This document shows positions 16,960-17,939 of a stretch of 17,939 nucleotides of DNA, piece by piece; positions within the stretch are counted from its first letter, which is position 1; every line of letters starts with the position of its first letter. Location of the stretch: the NCBI GenBank assembly GCA_009760855.2, contig WPIO01000102.1, positions 1,490,001-1,507,939 of the forward strand, written 5' to 3'. This DNA comes from Cristatella mucedo. Taxonomy: Eukaryota; Bryozoa; Phylactolaemata; Cristatellidae. The translations under genes and the position numbers were made by a program. The notes under the pieces are model-generated. The model was not told where the DNA came from. It saw nothing but the letters and a program-made list of their open reading frames with translations, and did no database searches.

Positions 16960-17106
16960 ATGATAGATTTATTGTTTTCGCAATGGAGTAATGAAGCTAT
17001 TTTTATAAGATTTATTTATTACAGTAAGTTTAAAATTGCACAGATGTTGATTTTATGCTTAGCTGTAATCATTGAGAGTTTTTTTGCCAATTTTTTTCAA
17101 CTCTAG
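16960..17106 (+). CDS. Possible 48-residue membrane peptide overlapping the hemC 3' end
   Basis: An ATG at 16960 opens a 48-codon frame ending in TAG at 17104-17106. The peptide has a mixed first half and a hydrophobic helix at about 28-39. It overlaps the last 48 bases of hemC on the other strand. It lies about 30 bases after the predicted start site of a near-consensus promoter but has no ribosome binding site. Protein-likeness is weak, and the promoter may instead make an untranslated or antisense RNA. Confidence 0.18.
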   Translation: MIDLLFSQWSNEAIFIRFIYYSKFKIAQMLILCLAVIIESFFANFFQL

Positions 17107-17939
17107 CAGCATTTCTTCGGCCGTTTTTTTGGCCAATAAATCAATATTTTCGGTTGTATCTGCATTTGTTACAGAAATTGGTATAATTTTATTTTGCAGC
17201 TCCACAAGAAATGTAGTTTGTAGTGTGGCGATATTATTGTTTATTTCGCAGAGGCCGGCTATTGGTGTTTGGCAGGTGGCATTTAGATGTTTGGCAAAAA
17301 GTCTCTCGCAAGTTGCTGCCATTTTGGTTGTTTTGTCGTTTGCATTCATGCAAAGTTCATGATTTTGACCGTTTGTTTTAGTAAAAAGCCCTACAATGCC
17401 CTGACAAAGCGCCGGCAACATTGTGGATGTTGCTATTGGCACGATATTATGGGATTTTATTTGTAGCCTTTTAAGTCCAGCGGCCGCTAAAATGATTGCG
17501 TCTATCTTGCCATCTTCTAGGGCTGCAATTCTGGTGTTTATGTTGCCAACTATTGGCTCTATCTTGATTTTTTGGTTGATTATTTTTGTAAAAAGAGCTC
17601 TGCGAATGGATGAAGTTCCAACCGAATGATCGCCTTTTAGTTGCTCCAAATTGTTATATTTAATTGAAAGAAATACATCTCGATGATCATCTCGTGGCAG
17701 GGTTGCTGCAAGTTCGATTCTTTTATCAAGGCTGGCCGTTACATCTTTTAAAGAATGACATGCTATGTCTATCTCGCCAGAAATTAATTTTTCATCTATG
17801 GTGCTGGTAAAAATACCCTTATTTTGATGGTAATCTCTTGGTCTTTGTTGTAACAGGTCTCCGGGAGTTGTAATTTTAATAATCTCGAATTTTTCTAGCG
17901 CAATATTATTATATTTTGCTAGAAATTCTATTGCAATTT
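17059..17939 (-). CDS. hemC: Hydroxymethylbilane synthase (porphobilinogen deaminase), 5' end outside window
   Basis: HemC joins four porphobilinogen molecules into hydroxymethylbilane, the linear tetrapyrrole used for haem synthesis in the cytoplasm. The frame is open from the right edge of the window to the TAA at 17059, giving 293 codons; only about the first 20 are missing. A TTG at 17649 is internal and not the start. Family motifs run in order: K-G-I-F-T (usually G-K-G-L-F-T-K), then C-H-S-L-K-D-V, holding the catalytic Asp (17745-17743) and its preceding Lys, G-T-S-S-I-R-R with the two substrate-binding arginines (17604-17599), G-N-I-N-T-R, and the dipyrromethane-cofactor cysteine in T-C-Q-T-P-I-A-G (17274-17272). 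All catalytic residues are present, although V-H-S-x-K-D-V-P reads C-H-S-L-K-D-V-T. The gene should be active and converges on virB8 across a spacer. Confidence 0.95.
   Translation of the reverse strand, partial: IAIEFLAKYNNIALEKFEIIKITTPGDLLQQRPRDYHQNKGIFTSTIDEKLISGEIDIACHSLKDVTASLDKRIELAATLPRDDHRDVFLSIKYNNLEQLKGDHSVGTSSIRRALFTKIINQKIKIEPIVGNINTRIAALEDGKIDAIILAAAGLKRLQIKSHNIVPIATSTMLPALCQGIVGLFTKTNGQNHELCMNANDKTTKMAATCERLFAKHLNATCQTPIAGLCEINNNIATLQTTFLVELQNKIIPISVTNADTTENIDLLAKKTAEEMLLELKKIGKKTLNDYS

Larger units (their letters stand above)
16188..17058. other. Long spacer between virB8 and hemC
   Basis: This 871-base stretch has strong T and G excess on the plus strand: hand counts of 16561-16620 and 16801-16860 give 60 T to 15 A and 33 G to 12 C. 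I find no firm gene; a 76-codon hydrophobic frame (16489-16719) starts with GTG and looks like a product of the T-rich composition. Visible structures are a 13-base direct repeat, an AT-rich hairpin, and a near-consensus plus-strand promoter, each listed separately. The stretch lies between converging genes. Confidence 0.5.

Noticed and set aside
17647-17649. TTG at 17649 as the start of a short HemC
   Set aside because: The frame stays open upstream to the window edge and encodes the expected N-terminal HemC motifs, including the catalytic C-H-S-L-K-D-V.

Overview
The window is AT-rich bacterial DNA with loosely packed genes: roughly 77% is coding by my count, and several gene-free spacers run 250-870 bases. 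The recognisable genes are infB, ald, tolB, hemC and a VirB8-type secretion component. Together with the T-rich spacers, the lack of Shine-Dalgarno sequences and a single scattered virB8, they suggest an alphaproteobacterium with a reduced or host-associated lifestyle, most likely Rickettsiales-like. This is inferred from gene content; the genus cannot be named from the window.

Layout. Bases 1-171 hold the 3' end of a small gene whose product resembles the C-terminus of RatA/COQ10 lipid-binding proteins. A membrane-anchored 166-residue protein of unknown function follows (427-927), then a spacer of about 0.8 kb. The window is dominated by one 5.7-kb gene (1746-7463, 1905 residues). It encodes a probable surface lipoprotein with a lipobox, a cysteine-rich N-terminus, a degenerate subtilisin-like (S8) passenger and a C-terminal beta-barrel, an architecture reminiscent of the NalP/SphB1 autotransporters. 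Two of its catalytic positions look lost, and two phage-fibre-like modules sit in the passenger. The last 135 bases of this gene are repeated just downstream as a decayed copy.

The middle of the window is on the minus strand: a short coiled-coil protein with a C-terminal membrane segment (8106-8360), a helical protein of unknown function (8816-9469) lying five bases behind infB (9475-12015), and ald, alanine dehydrogenase (12743-13852). The usual infB neighbours nusA and rbfA are absent. Divergently from ald, tolB and a VirB8-like gene form a plus-strand pair (14121-16187), twelve bases apart, so envelope integrity and type IV secretion may be co-transcribed. After another 0.87-kb spacer comes hemC on the minus strand (17059-17939), cut off by the window end before its start codon.

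The most unusual item is the giant pseudo-protease autotransporter and its duplicated barrel end. Lesser observations are an orphan near-consensus promoter pointing into the 3' end of hemC, the dismantled infB cluster, a divergent lone VirB8, and strong G+T strand bias in the spacers.
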